Made by a program: the position numbers and the translations under genes. Under the pieces are notes generated by a model. The model had not been told where the DNA came from, searched no databases, and saw nothing but the letters and a program-made list of their open reading frames with translations. A stretch of 64,000 nucleotides of DNA. It comes from Burkholderiales bacterium. GTDB taxonomy: Bacteria > Pseudomonadota > Gammaproteobacteria > Burkholderiales > Burkholderiaceae_C. Every line of letters starts with the position of its first letter. The first letter of the stretch is position 1. Positions 38,396 to 48,446 of this stretch are shown here, one piece after another. The stretch spans positions 1 through 64,000 of the forward strand of contig JAGWLO010000012.1 of NCBI GenBank assembly GCA_028872015.1. Direction: 5' to 3'.

Positions 38396-39147
38396 GCGCG
38401 CTGCAGGCCTTGATCTGGGACGTGGACGGCACGGTGGCCGAGACCGAGCGCGACGGTCACCGCGTGGCCTTCAACGCAGCGTTCGAGGCCGCGGGCCTGC
38501 CCTGGCGCTGGGGCGTGGCCGAGTACGGCGCGCTGCTGCAGGTGGCCGGCGGGCGCGAGCGGCTGCTGCACGACATGGCGCGCCGCCCCGACGCGCCCGC
38601 CGACACTGCGGCGCGCGAGGCCCTGGCGCTCGAGCTGCACGCGCTGAAGAACCGGTGCTATGCCGCGCTGGTGGCCCGCGGCGGCATCGCCGCCCGGCCC
38701 GGGGTGCTGCGCCTGATGGCCGAGTGCCGGCAGCAGGGCGTGGCACTGGCGGTGGCCACCACCACCGGCCGCCGCAATGTCCAGGCCCTGTTCGACCTGC
38801 TGATCGGGCCCGCCTGGCCGGAGCACTTTGGCGCCGTGGTCTGTGCCGAGGATGCCCCGGCCAAGAAGCCCGACCCGCAGGCCTACGACATCGCGCTCGA
38901 CCGCCTGGGCCTGGCGCCGGCGCAGGCGCTGGCGCTGGAGGATTCGCCCAACGGCCTGCGCGCCGCCCGTGCCGCCGGCATCGCCTGCGGCATCACGCGC
39001 AGCGCCTACTTCGCCGACGCCACCTTCGAGGGCGCGGCCTGGGTGCGCGACGACCTCGAGGCGCCACCGGCCATCACCCTGGCCGGGCTGAGGCGCGCGC
39101 ACTCTGGCAGCATCGCGGCTCCTTCGCTGTCCACTGCCCGACCATGA
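38392..39147 (+). CDS. cbbY: HAD phosphatase CbbY
   Basis: A 251-residue haloacid dehalogenase-type phosphatase. The first motif WDVDGTVAETE gives nucleophile Asp10 and Asp12; KPDPQAYDIAL and LEDSPNGLRAA are the later motifs. CbbY removes xylulose-1,5-bisphosphate, a RuBisCO inhibitor formed by misfire, which fits its place beside CbbX. The start is GTG 38392, chosen because of the GTGA overlap with cbbP. It ends in an ATGA overlap with the peroxidase gene. Confidence 0.93.
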   Translation: MSALQALIWDVDGTVAETERDGHRVAFNAAFEAAGLPWRWGVAEYGALLQVAGGRERLLHDMARRPDAPADTAAREALALELHALKNRCYAALVARGGIAARPGVLRLMAECRQQGVALAVATTTGRRNVQALFDLLIGPAWPEHFGAVVCAEDAPAKKPDPQAYDIALDRLGLAPAQALALEDSPNGLRAARAAGIACGITRSAYFADATFEGAAWVRDDLEAPPAITLAGLRRAHSGSIAAPSLSTARP

Positions 39148-39755
39148 AGCTGTTGACCGTCCGCCTCGCCACTTTTGCAGCCGCGGCCGCCGCGTTCTTC
39201 GTTGCCGCCGCCCTGTTCGCCGCCCCGCCGGCCCGCGCCGCGAGCCCGGCGGCGGCCCCGGCCGCCGGCTGCCCGGCGCTGCTGAACTACACCTTCCCGC
39301 GGCTGCAGGACGAGAGTCCGCAGTCGCTGTGCCAGTACGCGGGCAAGGTGGTGCTGGTGGTCAACACCGCCAGCTACTGCGGCTTCACGCCGCAGTACAA
39401 GGGGCTGGAGGCGATGTACGCCAAGTACGGGCCGCAGGGTCTGGTGGTGCTGGGCTTCCCGTCCAACGACTTCGGCCAGCAGGAGCCGGGCAGCGGCAAG
39501 CAGATCGCCGACTTCTGCTACAACACCTACGGCGTCAAGTTTCCGATGTTCAGCAAGACCGAGGTCGTGGGCCCGCGCACCGCGCCGCTGTTCATGGCGC
39601 TGGCCCGGGCCACCGGCCAGCGGCCGACCTGGAACTTCCACAAGTACCTGATCGGCCGCGACGGCCGCGTGATCGCCAGCTTCGACAGCGAGGTCACGCC
39701 CGACAGCCCGACGCTGGTGGCCGGCGTCGAGAAGGCCCTGGCCGCCGCGCACTGA
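39144..39755 (+). CDS. Periplasmic glutathione peroxidase-like protein
   Basis: A 203-residue thioredoxin-fold peroxidase. An N-terminal signal peptide (hydrophobic Ala/Phe run, cleavage likely after ARA at 30-32) sends it to the periplasm, which is not usual for the family. Active-site block NTASYCGFTPQY has Cys79 instead of selenocysteine, then GFPSNDFGQQEPG and WNFHKYLIGRDG. It overlaps the cbbY stop by 4 bp and is therefore read as the last gene of the cbb operon. Function is probably peroxide reduction with an unidentified thiol donor. Confidence 0.9.
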   Translation: MKLLTVRLATFAAAAAAFFVAAALFAAPPARAASPAAAPAAGCPALLNYTFPRLQDESPQSLCQYAGKVVLVVNTASYCGFTPQYKGLEAMYAKYGPQGLVVLGFPSNDFGQQEPGSGKQIADFCYNTYGVKFPMFSKTEVVGPRTAPLFMALARATGQRPTWNFHKYLIGRDGRVIASFDSEVTPDSPTLVAGVEKALAAAH

Positions 39756-39757
39756 GC

Positions 39758-39781
39758 GGCCGGCGGCGCGGGCCGCCGGCC
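39758..39781. terminator. Perfect 10-bp hairpin ending the cbb operon
   Basis: GGCCGGCGGC (39758-39767), loop GCGG, GCCGCCGGCC (39772-39781). It starts 3 bp after the peroxidase stop and lies between convergent genes, so it could serve both. No T-run. Confidence 0.55.
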
Positions 39782-39800
39782 CGGCTGCTGCAGTGGCGGC

Positions 39801-40949
39801 TCAGTGGCGCACCTTGCCGTCGCCGGTGAGCATCGACAGGTCGACGAAGGTCGAGCCGTTGTGGTTGTGCGGCCCGAAGTTGACCGTGTAGCCGCCGACA
39901 TCGAAGCGCTGCAGCGTCTCCAGCGCCTTCATCAGGCCTTCGCGCGTGGGGTTGGCGCCGGCCCGGCGCAGCCCCTCGGTGAAGACCTTGGCGCAGATGT
40001 AGCCCTCGATGCTCGAGTAGTTGGGCTGGTTGTTGCCGCCGGCGCGCTGCACCGCATCCAGGTACTCGCGCGAGATCGGCGTGGTGGTGCTGAAGGGGTA
40101 GGGCATGACCTGGCTCACCACCACGCCCAGCGCCTCCTTGCCCAGCTCGTCGGCCAGGGCCTGCGTGCCCACGAACGAGACGTTGTAGAAGCGCCCGCCG
40201 TAGCCCGCCGCGCGTGCCGCGCGGATGAACGCGGCGCACGACTTGTAGGCGCTGATCTGCACCACCGCGTCGGGCCGGGTGGGCACGATGGCCTGCACCG
40301 CCGCAGCCACGTCCACGGTGTTGCGCTTGACCAGCCCGATCGACACCGGCTCGAGCTGGCGCGCCCGCAGCGCCCGCGTCACGCCGTTCAGGCCGGCCTG
40401 GCCGTAGGTGTCGTCCTGGCGGAACACGGCGATCTTGTTCAGCCCCAGCGCCGTGAGGTCGCGCACGATGAGCGCCGTCTCGTCGTAGTACGAAGCGCGC
40501 ACGTGGAACGCATAGCGGTTGAACGGGTCGCGCAGGGCCTCGGCGCCGCTGAGCGGGCCGAAAAAGGGCAGCCCGGCCGCGGTGGCCAGCGGCAGCGCGG
40601 CCAGGGAGGTCGGCGTGCCCAGGTAGCCGAAGAGCGAGAACACGTCGCCGCGGGCGATGAACGACTCGGTGTTGGCGCTGCAGCGGTCGGGCTCGTAGCC
40701 ATCGTCGAGTGCGCGCAGCTCCACCGCGCGGCCGCCCACGCCACCTTCGGCGTTGAGGCGATCGAAGTACAGCCGCGCGCCGCGGTTGAACTGCAGGCCC
40801 AGCTGCGAGGCCGGCCCGGTGAGGGCACAGGACTGGCCGAGCACGATGCGCCGCTCGGCCTGGGCCCGGGCGGGCAGGGCGAGGCTGGCCGCAGGGGCCA
40901 GCACCAGGGGCGAGACCAGGCGGGAGAGGGCGCGGCGGCGGTTCATCAT
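39801..40949 (-). CDS. ABC transporter substrate-binding protein, branched-chain amino acid (LivJ-like) type
   Basis: A 382-residue periplasmic-binding protein. The signal peptide is MMNRRRALSRLVSPLVLAPAASLALPARAQA with cleavage around residue 30-31. The mature start ERRIVLGQSCALTGPASQLG is typical of type I (Leu/Ile/Val/amide) receptors, and KIAVFRQDDTYGQAGLNG fits too. No permease or ATPase lies beside it, so it is an orphan; the ligand is unknown. The signal contains RRR but lacks a clear Tat consensus. Confidence 0.9.
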   Translation of the reverse strand: MMNRRRALSRLVSPLVLAPAASLALPARAQAERRIVLGQSCALTGPASQLGLQFNRGARLYFDRLNAEGGVGGRAVELRALDDGYEPDRCSANTESFIARGDVFSLFGYLGTPTSLAALPLATAAGLPFFGPLSGAEALRDPFNRYAFHVRASYYDETALIVRDLTALGLNKIAVFRQDDTYGQAGLNGVTRALRARQLEPVSIGLVKRNTVDVAAAVQAIVPTRPDAVVQISAYKSCAAFIRAARAAGYGGRFYNVSFVGTQALADELGKEALGVVVSQVMPYPFSTTTPISREYLDAVQRAGGNNQPNYSSIEGYICAKVFTEGLRRAGANPTREGLMKALETLQRFDVGGYTVNFGPHNHNGSTFVDLSMLTGDGKVRH

Positions 40950-41148
40950 CGGGCGGGCAGGTTGGCGGACGGGCGGCAGGGGCCTCGGGACGAAGCCGGC
41001 GGAGGCGCGAGGTGCGGCAAGCCGCGAGCATAGGCAGCGGCGCGCCCGCGCCGGGCCTGAATTCACCGCGGCCGCGCGCAAGCCGCGGGTTCCTGTGCAA
41101 GGCTGCACGCGCGCCGCGGCCGGCGCCGGCGCCGGCCGCGGCGCGGCG

Positions 41149-41403
41149 CTACTCCAGCGACTCGATGAGGTCGATGTAGCCCTGCATCGCGGTCTCCGCG
41201 CTCTGGCCCTGGACGGCGGCCCAGGCGTCGTGCTTGGCGCGGCCCACCAGGTCGGCGAAGCCCGGCCGCTTGCCCTCGACATCGCCGGCCGTGGCCTGCT
41301 TGTACAGGGCGTAGAGCTTCAGCAGCGTCATGTTGTCGGGCTTTTCCGGCAACTGCTTGCTGCGGGCCACGGCTTGCTCGAATCGGGTCTTCAGGTCGGA
41401 CAT
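41149..41403 (-). CDS. Acyl-CoA-binding protein
   Basis: An 84-residue ACBP. The family blocks KPDNMTLLKLYALYKQATAGD and a KHDAWAAV segment are present, with Lys and Tyr at the acyl-CoA contact positions. ACBPs buffer long-chain acyl-CoA in the cytosol. It is divergent from the wax ester synthase gene (79 bp between starts), an arrangement that suggests joint control of acyl-CoA use. About 200 bp without a gene lie between it and the binding-protein gene; I see nothing firm there. Confidence 0.93.
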   Translation of the reverse strand: MSDLKTRFEQAVARSKQLPEKPDNMTLLKLYALYKQATAGDVEGKRPGFADLVGRAKHDAWAAVQGQSAETAMQGYIDLIESLE

Positions 41404-41481
41404 GGCGCGGGGCCTCGGGCGGTTCGTGGGTGGAAGTCCTTGGTTGACGGGCCGGATGTTACCCAGCATCGTGGTCCGGCC

Positions 41482-42978
41482 ATGCGCGCCCCCAGCCCTG
41501 CCAGCCCACCCGACCTCGCCCGCACCGCCCCCGACCCCGAAGCCCCCGAGCGCATGTCGCGCGTGGACACCGCGTGGCTGCGCATGGACAGCGACGTCAA
41601 CCTGATGATGATCGTCGGCGTGTGGCTGCTCACGCCGGCGCTGACGCTGGCGGCGCTGCGCGAGCGCATCGCCGACAAGCTGCTGAAGTACCCGCGCTTC
41701 CGCCACAAGGCGGTGGCCGATGCGATGGGGGCGAGCTGGGTGCCCGACGCCGGCTTCGACATCGCCCGCCACGTGGTCGCGACGAAGCTCCCGCGGCGGC
41801 GCGGCGAGAGCCAGCGCCAGGCGCTGCAGCGCCTGTGCGGCGAGCTCGCCAGCACGCCGCTCGACCCCGCGCGCCCGCTGTGGCAGTTCGCGCTGATCGA
41901 GCACTACGAAGGCGGCAGCGCCGTGATCGCCCGCGTCCACCACTGCATCGGCGACGGCATCGCGCTGATCTCGGTGATGCTGTCCATCACCGACGGCGGC
42001 GCCGATCCGCCGCGCCGGCAGGGCGCGCCGGCCGCCGATGGCGACATGGATGCGCTGTTCAAGCCGCTGGGCGACCTGACGGCCAAGGCCATCGGGCTGT
42101 ACGGCGCAGGCCTGGCCCGCTCGATCGAGATGCTGGCCAGCCCGCAGCAGCCGCTGCTGGGCGGCCTGGCGATGGCGCGCACGGGCGCGAAGGTGGCGGG
42201 TGACATCGCCGCGCTGGCGCTGATGAGCGACGACTCGCCCACGCTGCTGAAGGGCCGGCCGTCGGGCCGCAAGGCGGTGGCCTGGAGCGAGCCGATGCCG
42301 CTGGACGACGTGAAGGCCGTGGGCAAGGGCCTGGGCTGCACCGTCAACGACGTGCTCCTGGCCTGCGTGGCCGGCGCCATCGGCGGCTACCTGCGCGAGC
42401 GCGGCGACGACCCCGCGGGCAAGGAGATCCGGGCCATGGTGCCGGTGAACCTGCGCCCGCCCGAGCGCGCCTGGCAGCTGGGCAACCACTTCGGCCTGGC
42501 GCCGCTGGTGCTGCCGATCGGCATCGCCAACCCGGTGGCGCGGCTGGCCGCCGTGCGGCTGCGCATGGCCGCGCTGAAGGACAGCTACCAGCCAGTGCTG
42601 GCCTTCGCCATCCTCTCGGTCACGGGCCTGTTCATCAAGCCGGTGCAGGACCTGGTGCTGGGCCTGTTCGCGAAGAAGACCACCGCGGTCATGACCAACG
42701 TGCCCGGCCCGGCGCAAGCCCTGAAGCTGTGCGGCGCCACGCTGCGCCAGAGCATGTTCTGGGTGCCGGCCTCGGGCGACGTGGGCATGGGGGTGTCCAT
42801 CCTCAGCTACGGCGGCGGCGTGCAGTTCGGCCTGGTCACCGATGCAGCGCTGTGCCCCGAGCCGCAGGCCGTCATCGACCGCTTCGCGCCGGAGTTCGAC
42901 AAGCTGCTGTACCTGGCGCTGATGCTGCCCTGGGGCGGCTCCGCGGCGGGGCCGGCCGGGGCCCTGGGGCGGGAATGA
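41482..42978 (+). CDS. Wax ester synthase / diacylglycerol acyltransferase (WS/DGAT)
   Basis: A 498-residue acyltransferase that makes storage wax esters or triacylglycerol from acyl-CoA. The catalytic HHxxxDG motif is HHCIGDG at 153-159. A second family block (NDVLLACVAGAIGGYLR) and the C-terminal VMTNVPGPAQALKLCGA are visible. The first ~24 residues are Pro/Ala-rich; the family begins near MSRVDTAWLRMD, so the true start could be ATG 41554. It is divergent from the acyl-CoA-binding protein gene. Confidence 0.9.
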   Translation: MRAPSPASPPDLARTAPDPEAPERMSRVDTAWLRMDSDVNLMMIVGVWLLTPALTLAALRERIADKLLKYPRFRHKAVADAMGASWVPDAGFDIARHVVATKLPRRRGESQRQALQRLCGELASTPLDPARPLWQFALIEHYEGGSAVIARVHHCIGDGIALISVMLSITDGGADPPRRQGAPAADGDMDALFKPLGDLTAKAIGLYGAGLARSIEMLASPQQPLLGGLAMARTGAKVAGDIAALALMSDDSPTLLKGRPSGRKAVAWSEPMPLDDVKAVGKGLGCTVNDVLLACVAGAIGGYLRERGDDPAGKEIRAMVPVNLRPPERAWQLGNHFGLAPLVLPIGIANPVARLAAVRLRMAALKDSYQPVLAFAILSVTGLFIKPVQDLVLGLFAKKTTAVMTNVPGPAQALKLCGATLRQSMFWVPASGDVGMGVSILSYGGGVQFGLVTDAALCPEPQAVIDRFAPEFDKLLYLALMLPWGGSAAGPAGALGRE

Positions 42979-43143
42979 GGCGGGCGCTCGGGTGCGAGGC
43001 GCCTCGCCCCGCGGCCCGCGGTGCCTTGCGGCTGCCGGTCCGCGCCTGGGTCCCGAGCCCCCATGCACGCGTGCCTTCGCCGCACCGCCAGCCTTTTCAT
43101 TGGCATCATCATCACCGACCGCGCCCAGCGCAGGGAAGCCACC

Positions 43144-43617
43144 ATGACCATCACCGTCGCCATCGACCTGGGCTATGAATTCAAGGTCAAGGCGCCTTTC
43201 AAGGAAGTGTTCGACCTGCTGTCCGACGTACCCGCGTCGGTGAGCCACTTTCCCAAGGTGCAGCGGCTCAGCGACGAGGGCGGCGGCGTCTACCGCTGGG
43301 AGATGGAGAAGGTGGGCCCGGCGCAGGTCAGCCTGCAGACCGTCTACGCCTGCAAGTACGCCAGCAACCGCGCCAAGGGCAGCGTGGTCTGGACGCCGGT
43401 GCCGGGCGTGGGCAACGCGCAGGTGGGCGGCAGCTGGAAGCTCAGCGACGGCAAGACCCACACCGCGCTCGTGTTCAAGGTGCAGGGCACGGTGGACGTG
43501 CCGCTGCCCGGGATGATGCGCATGGTGGTGGGGCCGGTCGTCAAAGGCGAGTTCGAGGGGCTGGTCGAGAAGTACATTGCCAACCTCATCCAGCGCTTCG
43601 GCGGCGAGGTCGATTGA
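43144..43617 (+). CDS. SRPBCC (START-like) domain protein
   Basis: A 157-residue protein of the Bet v 1/polyketide cyclase fold: an FKVKAPFKEVFDLLSDVP start, strands around GGGVYRWEMEKVG and a long C-terminal helix. It resembles CoxG-type and lipid-binding SRPBCC proteins; ligand unknown. Start ATG 43144 follows GGGAAG. It lies 21 bp before the peptide-binding protein gene, on the same strand, so it may belong to that transcript. Confidence 0.8.
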   Translation: MTITVAIDLGYEFKVKAPFKEVFDLLSDVPASVSHFPKVQRLSDEGGGVYRWEMEKVGPAQVSLQTVYACKYASNRAKGSVVWTPVPGVGNAQVGGSWKLSDGKTHTALVFKVQGTVDVPLPGMMRMVVGPVVKGEFEGLVEKYIANLIQRFGGEVD

Positions 43618-43638
43618 GCCGACCCGCCGCACCCCACC

Positions 43639-45270
43639 ATGACCCCGCCTTCCGACCGCCGCCCCCCACGAACCCCCCACCTCACCCGGCGCCAGCTCGG
43701 CCTGGCCACCGGCGGCGCGCTGCTGGCGCAGGCCCTGCCGGCCCGCGCCGGCACGCCGGCGGACACGCTGGTCGTGGCGCTGGCCTTCGACGACATCATC
43801 TCGCTCGACCCGGCCGAGGCGTTCGAGCTCTCGGCCGGCGAGATCATGGGCAACGGCTACCAGCGCCTGCTGCGCTACGACGTGGCCGACCCGAGCCGGC
43901 TCGTCCCCGACCTGGCGCAGCGCTGGACGGTGGCCCCCGACGGGCTGCACTACAGCTTCGAGCTGCGGCCCGGCCAGCGCTTCGCGTCGGGCAACCCGCT
44001 GACGGCCGACGACGTGGCCTTCTCGTGGCAGCGTGCGGTGCTGCTGGACAAGACGCCGGCCTTCATCCTGACCCAGTTCGGCCTGAGCAAGGCCAACGTG
44101 CGCGAGCGCGTGCGCGCCACCGGCCCGCTGACGCTGACGCTGCAGACCGACAAGCCCTACGCGCCCAGCCTGGTGTTCAACTGCCTCACCGCCAACGTGG
44201 CGGCGGTGGTGGACCGGAAGCTGCTGCTGGCCAACGAGGTGGCGGGCGACTTCGGCAACGCCTGGCTGCGCACGCGCTTCGCGGGCTCGGGGCCGCTGAA
44301 GGTGCGCGAGTGGCGCGCCAACGAGATCCTGGTGCTGGAGCGCAACGAGTTCCACCGCGCCACGCCTGCGCGCCTGGCCCGCGTGATCTACCGCCACATC
44401 AAGGAAGCGGCCACGCAGCGCCTGCTCCTGGCCAAGGGCGACATCGACATCGCGCGCAACCTGGCGCCGCAGGACCTGGCCGCGCTGGCCGCGAACCCGG
44501 CCATCCGCACCACCGCCACGCCCACCGGCACGGTGTACTACATCAGCCTGAATCAGAAGCACCCGATACTGGCCAAGCCCGAGGTGCGCGAGGCCTTCAA
44601 GTGGCTGGTCGACTACGACGCCATCGGCGCCACGCTGATCAAGGACATCGGCGTCGTCGACCAGAACTTCCTGCCCCGGGGCCTGCTGGGCGCCAGCACC
44701 GAGCAGCCCTACAAGCTCGACGTGGCCCGGGCCAAGGCGCTGCTCGCCCGGGCCGGGGTACCGGGGGGCTTCAAGGTCACGATCGACATGCGCTCGATCC
44801 AGCCCGTGCAGGGCATCACCGAGGCCGTGCAGCAGACCCTGCGCCGGGCCGGCATCGAGCTCGAGATCCTGCCCGGCGACGGCAAGCAGACGCTGACCAA
44901 GTACCGCGCGCGCCAGCACCAGCTCTACATCGGCAACTGGGGCGCCGACTACTGGGATCCGCACACCAACGCCGACACCTTCGCGCGCAACTCCGACAAC
45001 AGCGACGACGCGAAGGACAAGCCGCTGGCCTGGCGCAACGCCTGGAACATCCCCGAGCTGACGCGCAAGACCGACGCCGCCGCGCTGGAGCGCGACACCG
45101 CCAGGCGGGTGCAGCAGTACCGGGCCATCCAGGCCGAGTTCCGCCGCACCAGCCCCTTCGTGATGCTGTACCAGCAGACCGAGGTGGCGGCCTTCCGCGC
45201 CAACGTGCAGGGGCTGCGCCTGGGCCCGACCGCGGACACCACCTACCTGTTCGCGGTGAGCAAGGCCTGA
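43639..45270 (+). CDS. Peptide ABC transporter substrate-binding protein (DppA/OppA type)
   Basis: A 543-residue type II (family 5) extracytoplasmic solute receptor. The N-terminus has a twin-arginine-type signal (LTRRQLGLATGGALLAQALPARA), so it may use the TatABC encoded in this window. The block SLDPAEAFELSAGEIMGNGYQRLLRYD and GNWGADYWDPHTNADTF near residue 433 are typical of oligopeptide receptors. It heads a cluster with two permeases; spacing to the next gene is 8 bp. Confidence 0.92.
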   Translation: MTPPSDRRPPRTPHLTRRQLGLATGGALLAQALPARAGTPADTLVVALAFDDIISLDPAEAFELSAGEIMGNGYQRLLRYDVADPSRLVPDLAQRWTVAPDGLHYSFELRPGQRFASGNPLTADDVAFSWQRAVLLDKTPAFILTQFGLSKANVRERVRATGPLTLTLQTDKPYAPSLVFNCLTANVAAVVDRKLLLANEVAGDFGNAWLRTRFAGSGPLKVREWRANEILVLERNEFHRATPARLARVIYRHIKEAATQRLLLAKGDIDIARNLAPQDLAALAANPAIRTTATPTGTVYYISLNQKHPILAKPEVREAFKWLVDYDAIGATLIKDIGVVDQNFLPRGLLGASTEQPYKLDVARAKALLARAGVPGGFKVTIDMRSIQPVQGITEAVQQTLRRAGIELEILPGDGKQTLTKYRARQHQLYIGNWGADYWDPHTNADTFARNSDNSDDAKDKPLAWRNAWNIPELTRKTDAAALERDTARRVQQYRAIQAEFRRTSPFVMLYQQTEVAAFRANVQGLRLGPTADTTYLFAVSKA

Positions 45271-45278
45271 GCGCCCGC

Positions 45279-46315
45279 ATGGCCGCCCCCCGTCGCCCGC
45301 TGCGCCGGACGGCCGCCGTCGCGCGCTTCGGGCTGTCGCTCGCGCTGACGCTGCTGGGCCTGCTGGCGGTCACGTTCTTCATCGGCCGCGTCATCCCCAT
45401 CGACCCGGCGCTGGCCGCAGTAGGCGACCGCGCCGACGAGCAGCAGCTGCAGCGCGTGCGCCAGGCGATGGGGCTGAACGATCCGCTGCCGGTGCAGTTC
45501 GTGCACTACGTGGGGCAGGCGCTGCATGGCGACTTCGGACGCTCGGTGCTCACCGGCAACCCGGTGGCGCAGGACATCGCGAGCGCCTTCCCGGCCACGC
45601 TCGAGCTGGCCACCTGCGGCATCCTCCTGGGCGCCGGCCTGGGCGTGCCGCTGGGCGTGTGGGCGGCCGTGCGGCGCGGCGGCGCGGTCGACCACGCGGT
45701 GCGGGTGCTGGGCCTGGTGGGCTACTCGGTGCCCATCTTCTGGCTCGGGCTGATGGCGCTGGTGCTCTTCTATGCCAAGCTCGGCTGGGTGGCGGGGCCG
45801 GGGCGCATCGACGTCGCCTACGAGTTCTCGTTCGACCGCAGCACCGGGCTGGTGCTGCTGGACGCCGCCCGCGCCGGCGCCTGGGATGCCTTCCGCAATG
45901 CGCTCAGCCACCTCGCGCTGCCGGCGGCGCTGCTGGGCGGCTTCTCGCTCGCCTACATCAGCCGGATGACGCGCTCGTTCATGCTCGGCGAACTCGGCGC
46001 CGAGTACATCGTGGCCGCGCGCGCCAAGGGCCTGTCGGAGGCGCGCATCGTCTGGCGCCACGCCCTGCGCAACGCCCTGGTGCCGCTGGTCACGGTGATC
46101 GCGCTGTCGTACGCGGGGCTGCTGGAAGGCAGCGTGCTCACCGAGACCGTGTTCGCCTGGCCGGGGCTGGGCCTGTACATCACCAACTCTCTGCAGAACG
46201 CCGACATGAACGCGGTGCTGGGCGGCACGCTGGTGGTGGGCAGCGTGTTCATCGGGCTGAACCTGCTCAGCGATCTGCTGTACCGGCTGCTGGACCCGCG
46301 CACGCGGGACACGCG

Positions 46316-46319
<4 letters not shown>
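45279..46319 (+). CDS. Peptide ABC transporter permease (DppB type)
   Basis: A 346-residue inner-membrane permease with about six hydrophobic segments. The N-terminal signature VTFFIGRVIPIDPA and the cytoplasmic EAA loop (EYIVAARAKGLSEARIVWRHALRNALVPLV) are characteristic of DppB/OppB. It ends in an ATGA overlap with the next permease gene. Confidence 0.94.
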
Positions 46320-47226
<907 letters not shown>

Positions 47227-47230
<4 letters not shown>

Positions 47231-48426
47231 AGGTCCTGCGCGCACCCGCAGCCCCCGACGCCGGCGCCGCGCCGACCACCCTGCGCGAGGGCGTGCGGGC
47301 CGTGCTGCGCGGCCTGCGGGGGGACCACTTCTTCCTCGTGCTGCTGGCGGTGCTGGCGGCGCTGGCGCTGCTCGGGCCGGCACCCGTGGCCAGCTACCCC
47401 GGCCTGGTGGACTGGTCCACCATCGCCGCCCTGACCGGGCTGCTGGCGCTGACCCAGGGCCTGGACAGCAGCGGCGCGCTGCAGCGCCTGGGGCGCTGGC
47501 TGATCCGCTTCATGGCCACCGAGCGCGCCGCCGCGCTGTGCCTGGTGCTGGCCGCGGCGCTGCTGTCCACCGTGCTCACCAACGACGTGGCGCTGTTCGT
47601 CGTGGTGCCGCTCACGCTGGGCGTGTGCAGGCTGGCCGGCGTGGCGGCCACCCGCTACGTGGTCTTCGAGGCCCTGGCGGTGAACGCGGGCTCGGCGCTC
47701 ACACCCATCGGCAACCCGCAGAACCTGTTCCTGTGGCAGCGCTCGGGCATCTCGTTCGGCGGCTTCGTGGCCCAGATGCTGCCGCTGGTGGCGCTGATGA
47801 TGGGGGCGCTGCTGCTGCTCACGGCGCTGGCCTTCCGCGGCCGGCCGCTGCGCACGCCGCCGGCCGCGGCGATGCCGCCGCTGGATCGCCCGCTGCTGGC
47901 CCTGGCGCTGCTGCTGTACGGGCCCTTCCTGGTGGCGGCCGACCTGCACCGCGCGGGCTGGGCCCTGGCCGCCGTGCTGGGCGCGCTGCTGGCGCTGCGC
48001 CCGCGCGTGCTGCTGCGGCTGGACTGGGGGCTGCTGCTGGTGTTCGTGCTCATGTTCGTCGACCTGCGGCTGCTGGCCGCGCTGCCCGCGGTGCAGGCGG
48101 CGATCCCGGCGCTGGGCCTGGGCCAGCCGCGCCACCTGTACCTGGCGGCCATCGCGGCCTCGCAGGTGGTGAGCAACGTGCCGGCGGCCATCGCGCTGGC
48201 CGAGTACTCGCGCGACTGGCGCGTCATGGCCTACGGCGTCAGCGTGGGCGGCTTCGGCTGGATGGTGGGCTCGCTGGCCAACCTGATCGCGCTGCGGCTG
48301 GCCGGCGACCGCAAGGCCTGGTTCGTGTTCCACCTCGTGGCCGGCCCCTTCCTGGCCCTGGCCACGGCGATGGGCTGGGTGCTGCTGTTCGGCCTCGGCC
48401 CGTTCGGCCCGTTCGGCCCGGGTTGA
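47227..48426 (+). CDS. Ion transporter of the ArsB/NhaD/SLC13 (citrate-transporter-like) superfamily
   Basis: A 399-residue membrane protein with about ten hydrophobic segments. Two repeats carry the family marks: STVLTNDVALFVVVPL then GSALTPIGNPQNLFLW in the first half, and SQVVSNVPAAIAL then VGSLANLIALRLAG in the second. These match the IT superfamily, which exports arsenite or moves Na+/dicarboxylates; the ion cannot be told from sequence. GTG 47227 overlaps the dppC stop (GTGA), so it is translationally coupled to the peptide permeases, an unusual pairing. Confidence 0.85.
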
Positions 48427-48446
48427 CCCGGGCCCGGCCTGCCTGC

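Noticed and set aside
43144-43617. SRPBCC protein as CoxG, paired with CoxE at 23488, implying CO oxidation
   Set aside because: No coxMSL dehydrogenase genes are present, the two are 20 kb apart, and the SRPBCC match is only at fold level.
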